A DNA stretch of 44,170 nt from UBA11612 sp963662375 (GCA_963662375.2 CAXXRP010000014.1:1-44170); one strand, 5' to 3'; positions 1-9,089 are shown, counted from the first letter of the stretch. Translations and numbers: made by a program. Notes: generated by a model from the sequence alone, not told the origin.

Positions 1-180
1 ACACCGTACCGATAACTTAGGCCCGTCCAGCTCGTGCTGTATTGGAAATTCAGGAACGGCGCGCTTGCGGATAATCAATCCCATGGCCTTATCGTGAATC
101 CGGCACCGATATATAGATATCAGCCCCTTAAAATGGTGCGCCTGTGGGAAACGGTGGCACTAGAGCCCTACGCATTTTTG
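1..180. other. Left edge, no assignable gene
   Basis: This 180-base stretch precedes the IS21 end. The minus strand is open from an ATG at position 84 off the left edge, giving 28 residues beginning MGLIIRKRAVPEF. It could be the start of a gene cut by the window edge, but I recognise no family and see no clear ribosome binding site. Nothing else is supported here. Confidence 0.2.
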
Positions 181-279
181 TGAGAACGGCGGTGACAAAT
201 TAGTCCACGGAAGCGGCGGGATTTCCCAGCCGCGGGCGGAGTAAAACTCTGCCACCTGTAGCCTTCGATCTTTTTTGAG

Positions 280-2562
280 ATGGAAGGCGGGAGGATGTAC
301 ACCGTGGACCTATATCTGCGCGTTCGGCTGGCCTGCCATGTTGATGGTCTGAGCCAGCGAGAGGCGGCAAGTCGGTTTGGCATTGCGCGCGAGACGGTGA
401 GGAAGATGCTGCGGCATTCGGAACCGCCGGGATATCGGCGACGCCAGCCACCGAAACGCCCGAAACTGGCCCCCTTCACGGATATCATCGACCGTATTCT
501 GGAGGAGGACCGAACGGTTCACCGTAAGCAGAACCACACGGCGAAGCGTATCTTCGAGCGCCTTCGCGACGAACATGGCTTCACGGGCAAAGAGACCATC
601 GTGAAGGATTACGTTCGGGAACGGCGCCTTCGTCGGCGTGAGATGTTTGTGCCGTTGTCACATCCTCCGGGCCATGCTCAAGCGGACTTTGGCGAGGCGG
701 ATGCGATCATCGCCGGCGTCAAGTATCGGGCGCATTTTTTCGTCATGACACTTCCCCACAGCGATGCCTGCTTCGTTGCGGCCTACCCGGCGGCGACGAC
801 GGAGGCCTGGCTGGACGGGCACAACAGAGCCTTTGTTTTTTTCGGCGGCGTTCCCCAATCGATTCTTTACGACAACGACAAGTGTCTGGTGTCGCGCATC
901 TTGTCAGATGGCACGCGGCAACGAACGCGGGCGTTCAGCGGGCTGCAGTCCCATTACCTCTTCGAGGACCGCTACGGCCGTCCCGGCAAGGGTAACGACA
1001 AAGGCAATGTGGAGGGGGTGGTCGGCTATGCCCGGCGGAACTTCATGACGCCGCTTCCCCGGTTCGCGAGCTGGGACGCCTTCAATGGCCACCTGGAAGA
1101 GCAATGCCGCAACCGGCAAGGCAACGTCCTGCGCGGCCACCGCGAGAGCATCGGCGAACGGTTTGTGCGTGACCGCGAAGCGTTGAAGAGGCCACTGCCG
1201 GCACCGTTCGACGCGTGCGACAAGCAGGGCACGCGGGTCAACTCGCTGTCCCTGGTGCGCTACCGGACGAATGACTATTCCGTGCCCGTCGCCTACGGCC
1301 ATCAGGAAGTCTGGATCCGTGGCTATGTCCACGAGGTGGTTATCGGTTGCGGCGCCGGGATCATTGCCCGACACCCCCGTTCCTACGACCGGGAAGATAT
1401 GGTCTTCGATCCGATCCACTACCTGCCTTTGCTGGAGCACAAGATCGGTGCCCTGGATCAGGCCGCGCCGCTAGCCGGATGGGAACTGCCTGATGCCTTC
1501 CCAACCCTGCGCCGTCTCCTGGAGGCGCGCATGGGCAAGGCCGGCAAGCGGGAATACGTCCAGGTCCTTCGGCTTGTGGAGACCTTCGATCTCGAGGTGC
1601 TTCACGGCGCGGTGAAGGACGCCCTGCGCCTGGGTGCGATCGGCTACGACGCCGTCAAACACCTTGTGCTGTGCCGTATCGAGCGACGCCCGCCCAAACT
1701 CGACCTGGATATCTATCCCTACCTGCCCTCGGGCCAACGTGGCGACCACGGCCGCCGCCAGTTATATGAGCTTGTTGGGTGGAGGCGCGTCATGACCGAT
1801 ACGCCGCAAGTGTTGCTGGCCCATCACCTCAAGACCCTGAAACTGCCGACGTTCCTGCGCGAATACGACAAGCTGGCCCGCCAATGCGCCACCGAGGGCG
1901 CCGACCATGTGCGGTATCTTGTCCGTCTGACCGAGTTGGAACTGATCGACCGTGAGCGCCGCATGGTCGAGCGGCGGATCAGACAGGCCAGGTTCCCCGC
2001 CGTCAAAAGCCTCGACAGCTTCGACTTCAAGGCCATCGCATCGCTCAACAAGATGCTGGTTCTGGAGTTGGCGCGATGCGAATACGTCGAGCGTCGTGAG
2101 AATATCATCGCGCTCGGCAACAGCGGAACCGGCAAGACCCATATCGCCCTCGGTCTCGGTCTGGCGGCCTGCCAAAAGGGGCTCTCCGTCGGCTTCCTCA
2201 CGGCCGCTGCCCTGGTTCATGAACTGATGGAGGCCAGGGATGAAAAACGCCTGTTGCGCCTGCAGAAGCAACTGGCAAAGTATCACCTTCTGATCATCGA
2301 CGAACTCGGCTTCGTGCCGCTCTCGAAGACCGGCGCCGAGCTGCTGTTCGAAGTCTTCAGCCAGCGCTACGAGCGGGGCTCGATCCTGGTGACCTCCAAC
2401 TTGCCGTTCGATGAGTGGACGGAGATATTCGGCTCGGAACGCCTGACCGGGGCTGTGCTGGACCGCCTCACCCACCATGTCCATATCCTGGAAATGAACG
2501 GCGAGAGCTATCGTCTCAACCAAAGCCAAAAACGGCGGAAATCCCCAAAAATACCTGCTTAA
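280..2562 (+). CDS. istAB: IS21 transposase IstA fused in frame to IstB ATPase
   Basis: This is a 760-residue fusion. Residues 1 to about 500 are IstA: an N-terminal helix-turn-helix (SQREAASRFGIARETVRKML), then an RNase H-like DDE core with acidic residues in QADFGE, LYDND and GNVEG, then a C-terminal beta-barrel region. Residues from about 505 (MTDTPQVLL, ATG at 1792) are the IstB helper ATPase, with Walker A GNSGTGKTH and Walker B LLIIDELGF. IS21 elements normally encode these as two ORFs overlapping by ATGA, as copy 2 does. Here a run of three C near 1729-1731, against two C in copy 2, removes the istA stop and joins the frames. The DDE core is intact in this copy. The fusion may be a real mutation or a base-calling error. 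Confidence 0.88.
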   Translation: MEGGRMYTVDLYLRVRLACHVDGLSQREAASRFGIARETVRKMLRHSEPPGYRRRQPPKRPKLAPFTDIIDRILEEDRTVHRKQNHTAKRIFERLRDEHGFTGKETIVKDYVRERRLRRREMFVPLSHPPGHAQADFGEADAIIAGVKYRAHFFVMTLPHSDACFVAAYPAATTEAWLDGHNRAFVFFGGVPQSILYDNDKCLVSRILSDGTRQRTRAFSGLQSHYLFEDRYGRPGKGNDKGNVEGVVGYARRNFMTPLPRFASWDAFNGHLEEQCRNRQGNVLRGHRESIGERFVRDREALKRPLPAPFDACDKQGTRVNSLSLVRYRTNDYSVPVAYGHQEVWIRGYVHEVVIGCGAGIIARHPRSYDREDMVFDPIHYLPLLEHKIGALDQAAPLAGWELPDAFPTLRRLLEARMGKAGKREYVQVLRLVETFDLEVLHGAVKDALRLGAIGYDAVKHLVLCRIERRPPKLDLDIYPYLPSGQRGDHGRRQLYELVGWRRVMTDTPQVLLAHHLKTLKLPTFLREYDKLARQCATEGADHVRYLVRLTELELIDRERRMVERRIRQARFPAVKSLDSFDFKAIASLNKMLVLELARCEYVERRENIIALGNSGTGKTHIALGLGLAACQKGLSVGFLTAAALVHELMEARDEKRLLRLQKQLAKYHLLIIDELGFVPLSKTGAELLFEVFSQRYERGSILVTSNLPFDEWTEIFGSERLTGAVLDRLTHHVHILEMNGESYRLNQSQKRRKSPKIPA

Positions 2563-2607
2563 CCGCCGGTGCAATGGTTGACCCGGTGGGCCCACAGGAA
2601 CCTCCCA

Positions 2608-2650
2608 CGCTGCTTCGCTCCGCGTAACGCAAGCGCTACACGAAGCAGCG
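2608..2650. repeat. Hairpin in IS21 3' non-coding region
   Basis: A perfect 10-bp inverted repeat, CGCTGCTTCG and CGAAGCAGCG, encloses a 23-base loop downstream of istB. The same structure lies at 33984-34026 in the inverted copy, so it belongs to the element. It may insulate or terminate istAB transcription, although there is no T-run. Confidence 0.6.
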
Positions 2651-2710
2651 CGGGTCCCTCCTATGGACTACCGGGACAACCCCCCAACACCGCGTACCGC
2701 ATAACGTTAA

Positions 2711-2755
2711 GTGGACTAATTTTGCTCCGCCCGGGTGGACTAATTTTGCTCCGCC
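2711..2755. repeat. Doubled IS21 end repeat
   Basis: Two 21-bp direct repeats beginning GTGGACTAATTTTGC lie 24 bp apart (2711-2731, 2735-2755) just inside the right terminus. IS21-family ends commonly carry such multiple transposase-binding repeats. The inverted copy has the same pair at about 33878-33923 with one base change. Confidence 0.8.
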
Positions 2756-2770
2756 GTTGACATCATAGTT

Positions 2771-3208
2771 ATGCTGGCTGTTTTTGTGTGGTTTGCGGCC
2801 CATTATTGGGAAAGCATCACTAATCACTTCCTTGGTAAATCAGAAAAAATACCTAGAGATTTAATTCCCCTCTCCGAAGGAGTTGATATAGCTCTTGTCG
2901 ACTTAGAATATGAGATGAGTGGCAACCACATCACGCTGTCTTTACACTCAAGCGGTAAGCTAGATTTTGAGAGCATTCTTTTTGAGATGTGCGGCGGCAC
3001 AGATGGTGGAATACCAATATATGCCGTGAAGCCTCCAAGAGTTACGCCTAAGATCATCCCTGACATATACGATAAGTACAAGATTCAGAGCGACGATACC
3101 GCTATCAATAATATGGACCCAGGAGATACTCTAACCACGCTTCAGGTCCGTCGAAGCGACGTGAAACGATGGATTAAGAAATATTTGAGAGGACCAGATG
3201 ATGAGTAA
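2771..3208 (+). CDS. Hypothetical membrane-anchored protein, probably N-truncated by IS21
   Basis: I do not recognise this 145-residue protein. It starts only 8 bp after the IS21 end with a hydrophobic stretch (MLAVFVWFAAHYW), which reads as a membrane segment followed by a soluble C-terminal domain. The frame is open back to the IS boundary, adding the hydrophobic residues IIV, so the insertion may have removed the original start. Base composition is clearly more AT-rich than in the core genes further right. This suggests acquired DNA. No ribosome binding site is visible because the upstream sequence is the IS terminus. Confidence 0.45.
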   Translation: MLAVFVWFAAHYWESITNHFLGKSEKIPRDLIPLSEGVDIALVDLEYEMSGNHITLSLHSSGKLDFESILFEMCGGTDGGIPIYAVKPPRVTPKIIPDIYDKYKIQSDDTAINNMDPGDTLTTLQVRRSDVKRWIKKYLRGPDDE

Positions 3209-3243
3209 TTCACTTTGCTTAGGGGCTGAATGGAGGCCGCGCA

Positions 3244-3566
3244 ATGACTGATGGTGAAAAACCTGCAATTGAGGACAGGGCACTGGGTAGCTTGGCAGGG
3301 CGCAAAAGCGTCTGGCATATCTCCAGTGCAAAGCCAAACAGGCGGCCAGCGATATCTCCATGGTGGCGGCAGCACTGAGGGGAGAGAAGGTTGGCAACCA
3401 GGATGGTGCCACGTTCCGGATATATGCTGCCCCCCATGGGTTAGCGCTTGAACACACCATATCATGGCCAGCTGTTGACGAGATCGGCGAGCTTTTCAAA
3501 GAGATCGAGGCAACCCAAAGGGAAGTCCTTGATCTCACAAACCAAAAGGAAAGTATGGGGCTTTAA
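3244..3566 (+). pseudogene. Small hypothetical gene with one frameshift
   Basis: An ORF starts at 3244 (MTDGEKPAIEDRALGSL) and ends early at 3376. A second frame continues with LAYLQCKAKQAASDISMV and reads to the stop at 3564-3566. Adding one A to the AAAA run near 3303 joins them into a coherent protein of about 107 residues that is helical and charged, ending in EIGELFKEIEATQREVLDL. I do not recognise the family. The repair needs a single base in a homopolymer, so this may be a sequencing error rather than a true pseudogene. It lies in a short low-complexity island between two transposons, typical of plasmid or prophage debris. Confidence 0.45.
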
Positions 3567-3613
3567 GGACGAAGCCCAATGGTTAGCCACAGACTGGAGG
3601 AGGCCCACTTTCC

Positions 3614-3700
3614 ATGAAAGCGACGATTAAACGCGACCGTGATCTTGTAGGCGCAACGCCAGAGAAGTTGGCCCGTGCCCTACTAAAGAACGCTTATCTA
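3614..3700 (+). pseudogene. Small basic protein, 5' part only
   Basis: The ATG at 3614 is preceded by GGAGG and begins MKATIKRDRDLVGATPEKLA. The first 28 or so residues look like a genuine small protein. From about 3698 the frame is simply the antisense of the IS1595 transposase C-terminus, so the real 3' end was probably displaced by that insertion. I cannot assign a function. Confidence 0.4.
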
Positions 3701-4675
3701 CGATCGGGCGCCACTAGCAAGGCCGTTGTCGGCGATAAGGTCACGGTACAGAAGGTTGCGACCGACAAGCCGAGCCACCGTGTCCCGCATCTGCACAAGG
3801 GTTCCTGACATGCGCACGTTATGCTTGCCAACAAACTCCTGGACGTAGCGGTCTAGATGTTTAGGGCTGATCTTATGGAACGTTCCCTTATGGGCTCTCT
3901 TGAGCATCGACCAGAAGCTTTCAATGCCGTTGGTGTGGGCCATACCGTCCACGTATTCTGCGACAGAGTGTTTTACGGTTTCATGGTCGAACGGCATCCC
4001 CTTGTAGGAGCCATGATCGTCTGTATAGACCTTGGCGTCTGGGACAGCGTTAGCCGCGACAAATCCTTGCAATGTTACGGCGTCTGTATCTTCAACGACT
4101 TGCGCCGTCACCATGTTACTGTTGCGATCTTTCATACCAACAACGGCTATTTTCCCGACCGCGCCACGGCCAGTGTCGAACATTACTTTGCGCTTTGCTT
4201 TACTCATATTCTTGCGTTTGCCACCGAAATAGGTTTCATCAACCTCTACTGGCCCGTCGAATGGGCCGCAGTTTTCAGGCGCCCATGCTTGTCTAATGCG
4301 ATGCAGCATGAACCATGCCGTAGGCTGCGACACGCCGATATCTCGGTAAAGCTTCATGCTCGAAACGCTCTTGAGGTTGGTGAGGCACAGATAGATGGCA
4401 ATAGCCCACTTGCGCAACGGAACATTAGTGCGGGCGATAGGCGTCCCGGTGCGAACGCTGAAATAGGACCGACAATCAGTGCACCAATATGGCATTGGCT
4501 TTGCGTTCGGAACCTCTTTTGTTCGTACACTTCCACATTTTCCGCAATGACGCCCTCCGTCCCACACAACCCCTTCGAACCACTCCGTGGCGGCGGTTTC
4601 ATCCGGGAACATATCCATGAGCTGAACCAGAGTGATGCCTTCTCTATCGGACTTCCCTGGTGCTTCCTTCGCCAT
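3698..4675 (-). CDS. IS1595-family transposase
   Basis: This 325-residue transposase has an N-terminal zinc-ribbon (CGKCGS and WCTDC, about residues 44-68) and a helix-turn-helix segment (IGVSQPTAWFMLHRIRQ). A DDE-type catalytic core follows, with acidic residues in EVDETYFGG and VYTDDHGSY and the ISXO2-like motif HTNGIESFWS. This layout is diagnostic of the IS1595/ISXO2 group. The frame is intact and could be active. Candidate terminal repeats share only CCCTACT (near 3678 and, inverted, near 4730-4736), and I could not identify an 8-bp target duplication, so the element's ends remain unresolved. It interrupts the small gene starting at 3614. Confidence 0.88.
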   Translation of the reverse strand: MAKEAPGKSDREGITLVQLMDMFPDETAATEWFEGVVWDGGRHCGKCGSVRTKEVPNAKPMPYWCTDCRSYFSVRTGTPIARTNVPLRKWAIAIYLCLTNLKSVSSMKLYRDIGVSQPTAWFMLHRIRQAWAPENCGPFDGPVEVDETYFGGKRKNMSKAKRKVMFDTGRGAVGKIAVVGMKDRNSNMVTAQVVEDTDAVTLQGFVAANAVPDAKVYTDDHGSYKGMPFDHETVKHSVAEYVDGMAHTNGIESFWSMLKRAHKGTFHKISPKHLDRYVQEFVGKHNVRMSGTLVQMRDTVARLVGRNLLYRDLIADNGLASGARS

Positions 4676-4801
4676 AACCTTGTCTCCATATTGATGTTGA
4701 AAATATATAGGTTTATGGTCGCAATGTCAAGTAGGGTTTATAATCCCCTTCTTTTAACCGCTAATAAGGTCTTTTTCCGCCAAAGAGAAAGGTCGATACG
4801 C

Positions 4802-6118
4802 CTATTTCATCTTCAGAATTTGAACCGCATCGGTGGCCGCAGTAGTCCCTGAGCGGATGGCGGCGACATCCGCTGCTATCACCGGGGCTGCCCGATTCCC
4901 CCACGCCGACCGAATCATCGTCACCACGTCCGCGACCTCTTGATCGGAAAGCATGTTGCGAAACCTTGGCATCCAATAGGCATCGGGCATTCCGCCAACG
5001 ACGATGCGCTGCGTTCCGTTCATGGTCACATTGATAAGGGAGGAAGGATCAGCGTCAACAACGGCGGGGTTTCCCGCAAGCGGCGGAATAAAGGGCGCAT
5101 AGGCTTGGCCGTCCGCTCGATGACAGGCCATGCACTTCTGCATATAAAGGAGCACGCCGGGGCGATCGAAGCGGCCGCCGCGGATATCGTCCTCGCTGGA
5201 CGGATCGTAAGCATATGCAGGCCCCTCACTATCCATCACAGGCGTCAATGAACGCAAGTAGGTCGCCATCGAGTGTAAGTCGCCGTCGGTCAGGAACTGT
5301 GTGCTGTTATTAATGACCTCAGTCATTGTGCCGAACGCCGATCCGAATTGATTGTGACCGGTTTTCAAAAAATCCACGATGTCGTCCTGCGACCAGCGGC
5401 CCAGTCCGGTGTTCACGTCCTGCCTGAGGTTGCCTGCCGACCAGAAATCGAGCACACCGCCCGCTAAAAACTGCTCATCACTCTCATCGAGACTTGCTTC
5501 CTGAAATAGCAATCCGCGCGGGGTATGACAGGCGCCGCAATGGCCCGCGCCCTGCACGAGGTAGGCGCCGCGGTTCCACTCTGCGCTTTGCCCCTCGTCG
5601 GCGACATACCGTTCCGTTGTGGAGAAGAAAAAATTCCAAGCTTTGAGCGGCCAGCGCGCGTCGAATGGCCAGGAAATGTTGTTCGGCGGGGTTGGCACCG
5701 CTACGGGGTCGACCGCCTCCGTGAAATAAGCGTATAGCGCTTCGATATCCCCGTCCGAGAGGATAGCATAAGACGGATACGGCATGGCCGGATAGAGCAT
5801 ATGCCCGTCTTTCGCCACGCCCAGACGTAAAGCCTTGTCGAAGTCTTCTAAGGTATACTTCCCAATTCCGGCGGACGGATGGGGCGTAATATTCGTGGCA
5901 TAGATTTTGCCGAGCCCAAAGGGTAGCGCCATAAGCAGGCCGCCGGCGAAGGCCTGGCCGCCATAGGCAGAGTGACACGCCACGCAGTTGGCGGCCCTTG
6001 CCAAATATTCGCCTTCTTGGATGAGTTCTTCCGAGGCGGCTGTCGCCGCGCCGCCGTGAATAGCCGACACTGCAAAGGCAACCGCCGCTGCTGTCAATTG
6101 GCGCAATCCCCGCCTCAT
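4802..6118 (-). CDS. Periplasmic triheme cytochrome c, electron acceptor subunit
   Basis: This 438-residue protein has a cleavable signal peptide (MRRGLRQLTAAAVAF, cleavage near AATAA). It contains three haem c motifs: CVACH at 45-49, CGACH at 194-198 and CMACH at 329-333. The arrangement matches the cytochrome c subunit of membrane-bound alcohol/aldehyde dehydrogenases and of IorAB-type molybdenum hydroxylases. It is divergent from the first Mo-hydroxylase operon, with a 224-bp shared regulatory gap. I infer that it takes electrons from the 2Fe-2S subunits and passes them to the respiratory chain. No C-terminal membrane helix is visible, so attachment would be peripheral or through a partner. 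Confidence 0.85.
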   Translation of the reverse strand: MRRGLRQLTAAAVAFAVSAIHGGAATAASEELIQEGEYLARAANCVACHSAYGGQAFAGGLLMALPFGLGKIYATNITPHPSAGIGKYTLEDFDKALRLGVAKDGHMLYPAMPYPSYAILSDGDIEALYAYFTEAVDPVAVPTPPNNISWPFDARWPLKAWNFFFSTTERYVADEGQSAEWNRGAYLVQGAGHCGACHTPRGLLFQEASLDESDEQFLAGGVLDFWSAGNLRQDVNTGLGRWSQDDIVDFLKTGHNQFGSAFGTMTEVINNSTQFLTDGDLHSMATYLRSLTPVMDSEGPAYAYDPSSEDDIRGGRFDRPGVLLYMQKCMACHRADGQAYAPFIPPLAGNPAVVDADPSSLINVTMNGTQRIVVGGMPDAYWMPRFRNMLSDQEVADVVTMIRSAWGNRAAPVIAADVAAIRSGTTAATDAVQILKMK

Positions 6119-6342
6119 TGTAACGCTTCCCCCATAAACTCGGCAATCAAGCTGATCACTACAGGGTGCGATTTCATCAGGCTAGGTCTAGGAAGTCCAG
6201 ACATTCGAGAAGCAAACGCGCGTCCGCCAGCCGGAAATCCGGTCGCCGAACAACCATTTAATTGGTAGCATTAAGGTTTAGAAAGTGGTTGGGATGTTGG
6301 CTTAGGCAAAGCCTTCCCGCAGGCACACCCGGCGGAGGTTTC

Positions 6343-6819
6343 ATGATCAGTCTCAAGATCAATGGCGCGGTGCGGGAGGTCGATGTCGATCCCTCGACGC
6401 CGCTTTTATGGGTGCTGCGCGACACGATTGGGCTTGTGGGCGCGAAGTTCGGCTGCGGCATTGCCCAGTGTGGCGCCTGCACCGTTCACGTAAACGGCGA
6501 AGCGATGCGCTCGTGTTCGCTACCGGTTTCGGCTGCCGCGGGCGCCGACGTGACAACGATTGAAGGCCTCGCCCACGAAGACGGCGAGCTTCACGCCCTG
6601 CAGAAGGCTTGGATCGCAATCGACGTACCGCAATGCGGCTATTGCCAGTCCGGTCAGATCATGAGCGCCGCCGCACTTTTGAAGCGCAACCCCAAGCCGA
6701 CCGATAAGGACATCGACATCGCCATGGCCGGGAACATCTGCCGCTGCGGCACCTACATCCGCATCCGCAAGGCCATTCACCAAGCGGCCGCCGAGATCGC
6801 CCAAGGAGGTGCGGCATGA
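6343..6819 (+). CDS. Molybdenum hydroxylase 2Fe-2S small subunit, copy 1
   Basis: This 158-residue protein has two 2Fe-2S domains. The plant-ferredoxin type cluster uses C38, C43, C46 and C58 (GCGIAQCGACTV). The C-terminal helical cluster uses C98, C101, C133 and C135 (QCGYCQSGQ, NICRCGTY). This is the family of IorA, NdhS and CoxS. I chose the ATG at 6343 because a GGCGGAGG ribosome binding site precedes it and the same start is conserved in copy 2. Its stop overlaps the large-subunit start (ATGA), indicating translational coupling. It differs from copy 2 at 9238 by one silent base (AAT versus AAC for Asn7). Confidence 0.92.
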   Translation: MISLKINGAVREVDVDPSTPLLWVLRDTIGLVGAKFGCGIAQCGACTVHVNGEAMRSCSLPVSAAAGADVTTIEGLAHEDGELHALQKAWIAIDVPQCGYCQSGQIMSAAALLKRNPKPTDKDIDIAMAGNICRCGTYIRIRKAIHQAAAEIAQGGAA

Positions 6820-9089
6820 ACAAGGTATCAAAAACGCAACTGCCAACCGAGCGCGAACTGAATACGACGATCAAATCACTCAATCCTGATTTAAGCCGCC
6901 GTTCGGTTCTGGACCTGAGCACTGCCGCCGCAGGTGTTTTGATGCTGGGATTCTTCACCGCCGGCGCTGCGAAAGACGCACATGCCGCTCGAGGAGATTT
7001 CCAGCCGAATTCTTTTTTGAGCATATCGCCGAACGGCCGCATCACGATCATGTCGAAGAATCCGGAAATCGGCCAGGGCGTGAAGACCTCCATGCCGATG
7101 ATCGTTGCGGAGGAGCTGGATGCAGCGTGGAGCGATGTGGATATCCAGGAAGCGCCGGTGAACGAGCAGATATACGGCCCACAGTTCTCGGGTGGGTCTT
7201 TGTCGATCACCTGGAATTGGACGCCATTGCGCCAGGCTGGTGCGGCAGCGCGCGCTATGTTGGTAGAGGCCGCGGCTCGCGAATGGAATGTACCCGCATC
7301 CCAATGCACGACCGCGGACAGCACCGTGTTTCACACGGCAAGTAACCGCAGGCTCGGCTACGGCGAATTAGCCGGTAGAGCGGCCCGTTTGCCGGTGCCC
7401 GATGCCGAAAGCGTGAAACTTAAAGACCGCAGCGAATTTAAGCTGTTGGGCAAATATGTTACCGGGGTGGATAATGAAAAAATCGTGACCGGACAGCCGC
7501 TGTTCGGCATCGACACCACGCTGCCAGGCATGCTCTACGCAGTTTACGAAAAATGTCCTGCCGTCGGTGGCCGCGTAGCCAACGCCAATCTGGACCAAAT
7601 AAAAGCTATGCCCGGCGTGAAGGATGCCTTTGTACTTGAGAGCACGGCACATGCTGATAAATTGAAGCCTGGCATCGCCATTGTCGCTGACTCCACATGG
7701 AACGCCTTTCGCGCCAAAGCAGCGCTTCAAGTGGAATGGGATGAAACCGATGCCTCCAAGGACAGTTGGAGCGCCTTTTCAGCAAAAGCAAGAGAACTTT
7801 CGAAGCTGCCGAACGGCGAGGCCATTGTGTATACGACCGAAGGTGTCAACGACGCCTTGAATGGCGCTTCTAAAAAGTTAAAGGCGTTTTACGAGTATCC
7901 CTTCGTTGCCCACGCCACCCTTGAGCCACAGAACTGCACAGCCTGGCGGAAGGGAGACACGTTGGAGGTCTGGGCGCCAACCCAAATCCCTGCGACCGCC
8001 CTCGGGATGTTTGAAGCGCTTTCGGCCATGCCTTTCCTCAAGGAAGAGCTTGGACTCGCCGAGGAGAACATTGTAATCACGCCAACGCGAAGCGGCGGTG
8101 GTTTCGGGCGGCGCGGTTTCAACGATTTCATCTGCGAAGCGTCAGCTATCGCTTCACATGTGGACGCGCCTGTGAAACTCACGTGGACGCGCCAAGACGA
8201 CATGGCTCATGACCAGTACCGCTCGGGTGGGTTCCATGCGCTTGAGGGCGGCCTTGATGAAGCCGGCAAGCTGACAGCGTTCCGAAATCACTTGATCAGC
8301 TTCAGCGCCGACGGCAAAACGCCGGTTCCCGGCGGCGGCATGGGGACCAGCGAATTCCCGGCCCCGCTCGTCGCCAATGCGGAAATCTCCCAGACCCTGC
8401 TGCCGCTCATGATCCCGTGCGGATACTGGCGAGCACCGGGTTCTAACGTGTTCGCGTTCGCCATCCAGAGCTTCATTCATGAGCTCGCAGTGGCCGCGGA
8501 CCGCGACCACCTGGAGTTCCTGCTGGAGATCATGGGCAAGCCGCGTTGGCTGGCCGAGGGTAACCCTTATGCGCTCCACACCGGACGGGCGGCGGGCGTG
8601 ATCAAGCTTGCGGCAGAGAAAGCCGGATGGGGCCGCAACATGCCGGCCGGCCGGGCGCTGGGACTTGCGTTCTACTTCAGCCATGCGGGCCATATCGCCC
8701 ATGTGGCCGACGTGAGCGTGCAACAAGGCAACAAAGTGAGGGTGCACAAGGTGACGGTGGCCGCCGACGTCGGGCCCATCGTCAACCGCAGTGGCGCGGA
8801 AAACCAGATCGAAGGCTCTGTTGTCGACGGGCTCAGCACCTTCATGAACCTCGGCCTCAGCATCGAGAACGGCCGCATACAGGAGAGTAACTTCGACCAG
8901 TACAATATGCTGCGGATTGCCGAGACGCCCGAGGTTGATGTTCATTTTATTGAATCGGACTTCCACCCGACAGGTTTGGGGGAGCCGGCGTTGCCGCCCC
9001 TTGCCCCTGCCGTTGCCAACGCGATCTTCACGGCCACCGGACGGCGGGTGCGCTCCATGCCGCTGACTTTCAACGGCATGTCGGCCTAG
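6816..9089 (+). CDS. Molybdenum hydroxylase molybdopterin large subunit, copy 1 (IorB-like)
   Basis: This 757-residue protein belongs to the xanthine oxidase family, isoquinoline 1-oxidoreductase / nicotinate dehydrogenase-like branch. A Tat signal (LSRRSVLDL, hydrophobic stretch, AHA near residue 58) implies export of the folded cofactor-containing enzyme to the periplasm. Mo-pterin binding is suggested by SGGGFGRR, and the catalytic glutamate lies in the C-terminal GLGEP. The start overlaps the small-subunit stop. The substrate cannot be read from the sequence; family members hydroxylate N-heterocycles or oxidise aldehydes. Blocks of this gene are nearly identical to copy 2 while others are clearly diverged. 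Confidence 0.9.
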   Translation: MNKVSKTQLPTERELNTTIKSLNPDLSRRSVLDLSTAAAGVLMLGFFTAGAAKDAHAARGDFQPNSFLSISPNGRITIMSKNPEIGQGVKTSMPMIVAEELDAAWSDVDIQEAPVNEQIYGPQFSGGSLSITWNWTPLRQAGAAARAMLVEAAAREWNVPASQCTTADSTVFHTASNRRLGYGELAGRAARLPVPDAESVKLKDRSEFKLLGKYVTGVDNEKIVTGQPLFGIDTTLPGMLYAVYEKCPAVGGRVANANLDQIKAMPGVKDAFVLESTAHADKLKPGIAIVADSTWNAFRAKAALQVEWDETDASKDSWSAFSAKARELSKLPNGEAIVYTTEGVNDALNGASKKLKAFYEYPFVAHATLEPQNCTAWRKGDTLEVWAPTQIPATALGMFEALSAMPFLKEELGLAEENIVITPTRSGGGFGRRGFNDFICEASAIASHVDAPVKLTWTRQDDMAHDQYRSGGFHALEGGLDEAGKLTAFRNHLISFSADGKTPVPGGGMGTSEFPAPLVANAEISQTLLPLMIPCGYWRAPGSNVFAFAIQSFIHELAVAADRDHLEFLLEIMGKPRWLAEGNPYALHTGRAAGVIKLAAEKAGWGRNMPAGRALGLAFYFSHAGHIAHVADVSVQQGNKVRVHKVTVAADVGPIVNRSGAENQIEGSVVDGLSTFMNLGLSIENGRIQESNFDQYNMLRIAETPEVDVHFIESDFHPTGLGEPALPPLAPAVANAIFTATGRRVRSMPLTFNGMSA

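Larger units (their letters stand above)
181..2762 (+). mobile_element. IS21-family element, copy 1
   Basis: The element is bounded by imperfect terminal inverted repeats of about 28 bp that begin TG and end CA, as is usual for IS21. The left end starts TGAGAACGGCGG and the right end read inward starts TGTCAACGGCGG; both then reach AATTAGTCCAC. The boundaries were fixed by comparison with the second copy at 33872-36453, since similarity stops at exactly these bases. Both copies are 2582 bp. A 21-bp terminal unit is present twice at the right end (2711-2731 and 2735-2755), matching the multiple end repeats of the family. Flanks (tttttg left, tcatag right) show no obvious target duplication. 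The 200 bp after the gene are non-coding and hold a hairpin at 2608-2650. Confidence 0.9.

Noticed and set aside
1700..1800. Programmed frameshift signal joining istA and istB
   Set aside because: In copy 2 the genes overlap by a normal ATGA. There is no slippery heptamer with a downstream structure, and the difference is a plain one-base indel.
1762..2595. Long antisense ORF of 277 codons over istB
   Set aside because: It is a reverse-strand shadow of istB in GC-rich DNA, repeated in copy 2, with no ribosome binding site or known domain.
3670..4745. Exact IS1595 ends and target duplication
   Set aside because: Only CCCTACT is shared between the presumed ends and the adjacent 8-mers do not match, so I did not call the boundaries.
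3857..4852. 331-codon plus-strand ORF opposite the IS1595 transposase
   Set aside because: It mirrors the transposase on the other strand, has no recognisable domain and runs past the gene's ends.
8154..8966. 270-codon antisense ORF in the Mo-hydroxylase gene
   Set aside because: An antisense shadow of the large subunit; the same shadow appears in the second copy.
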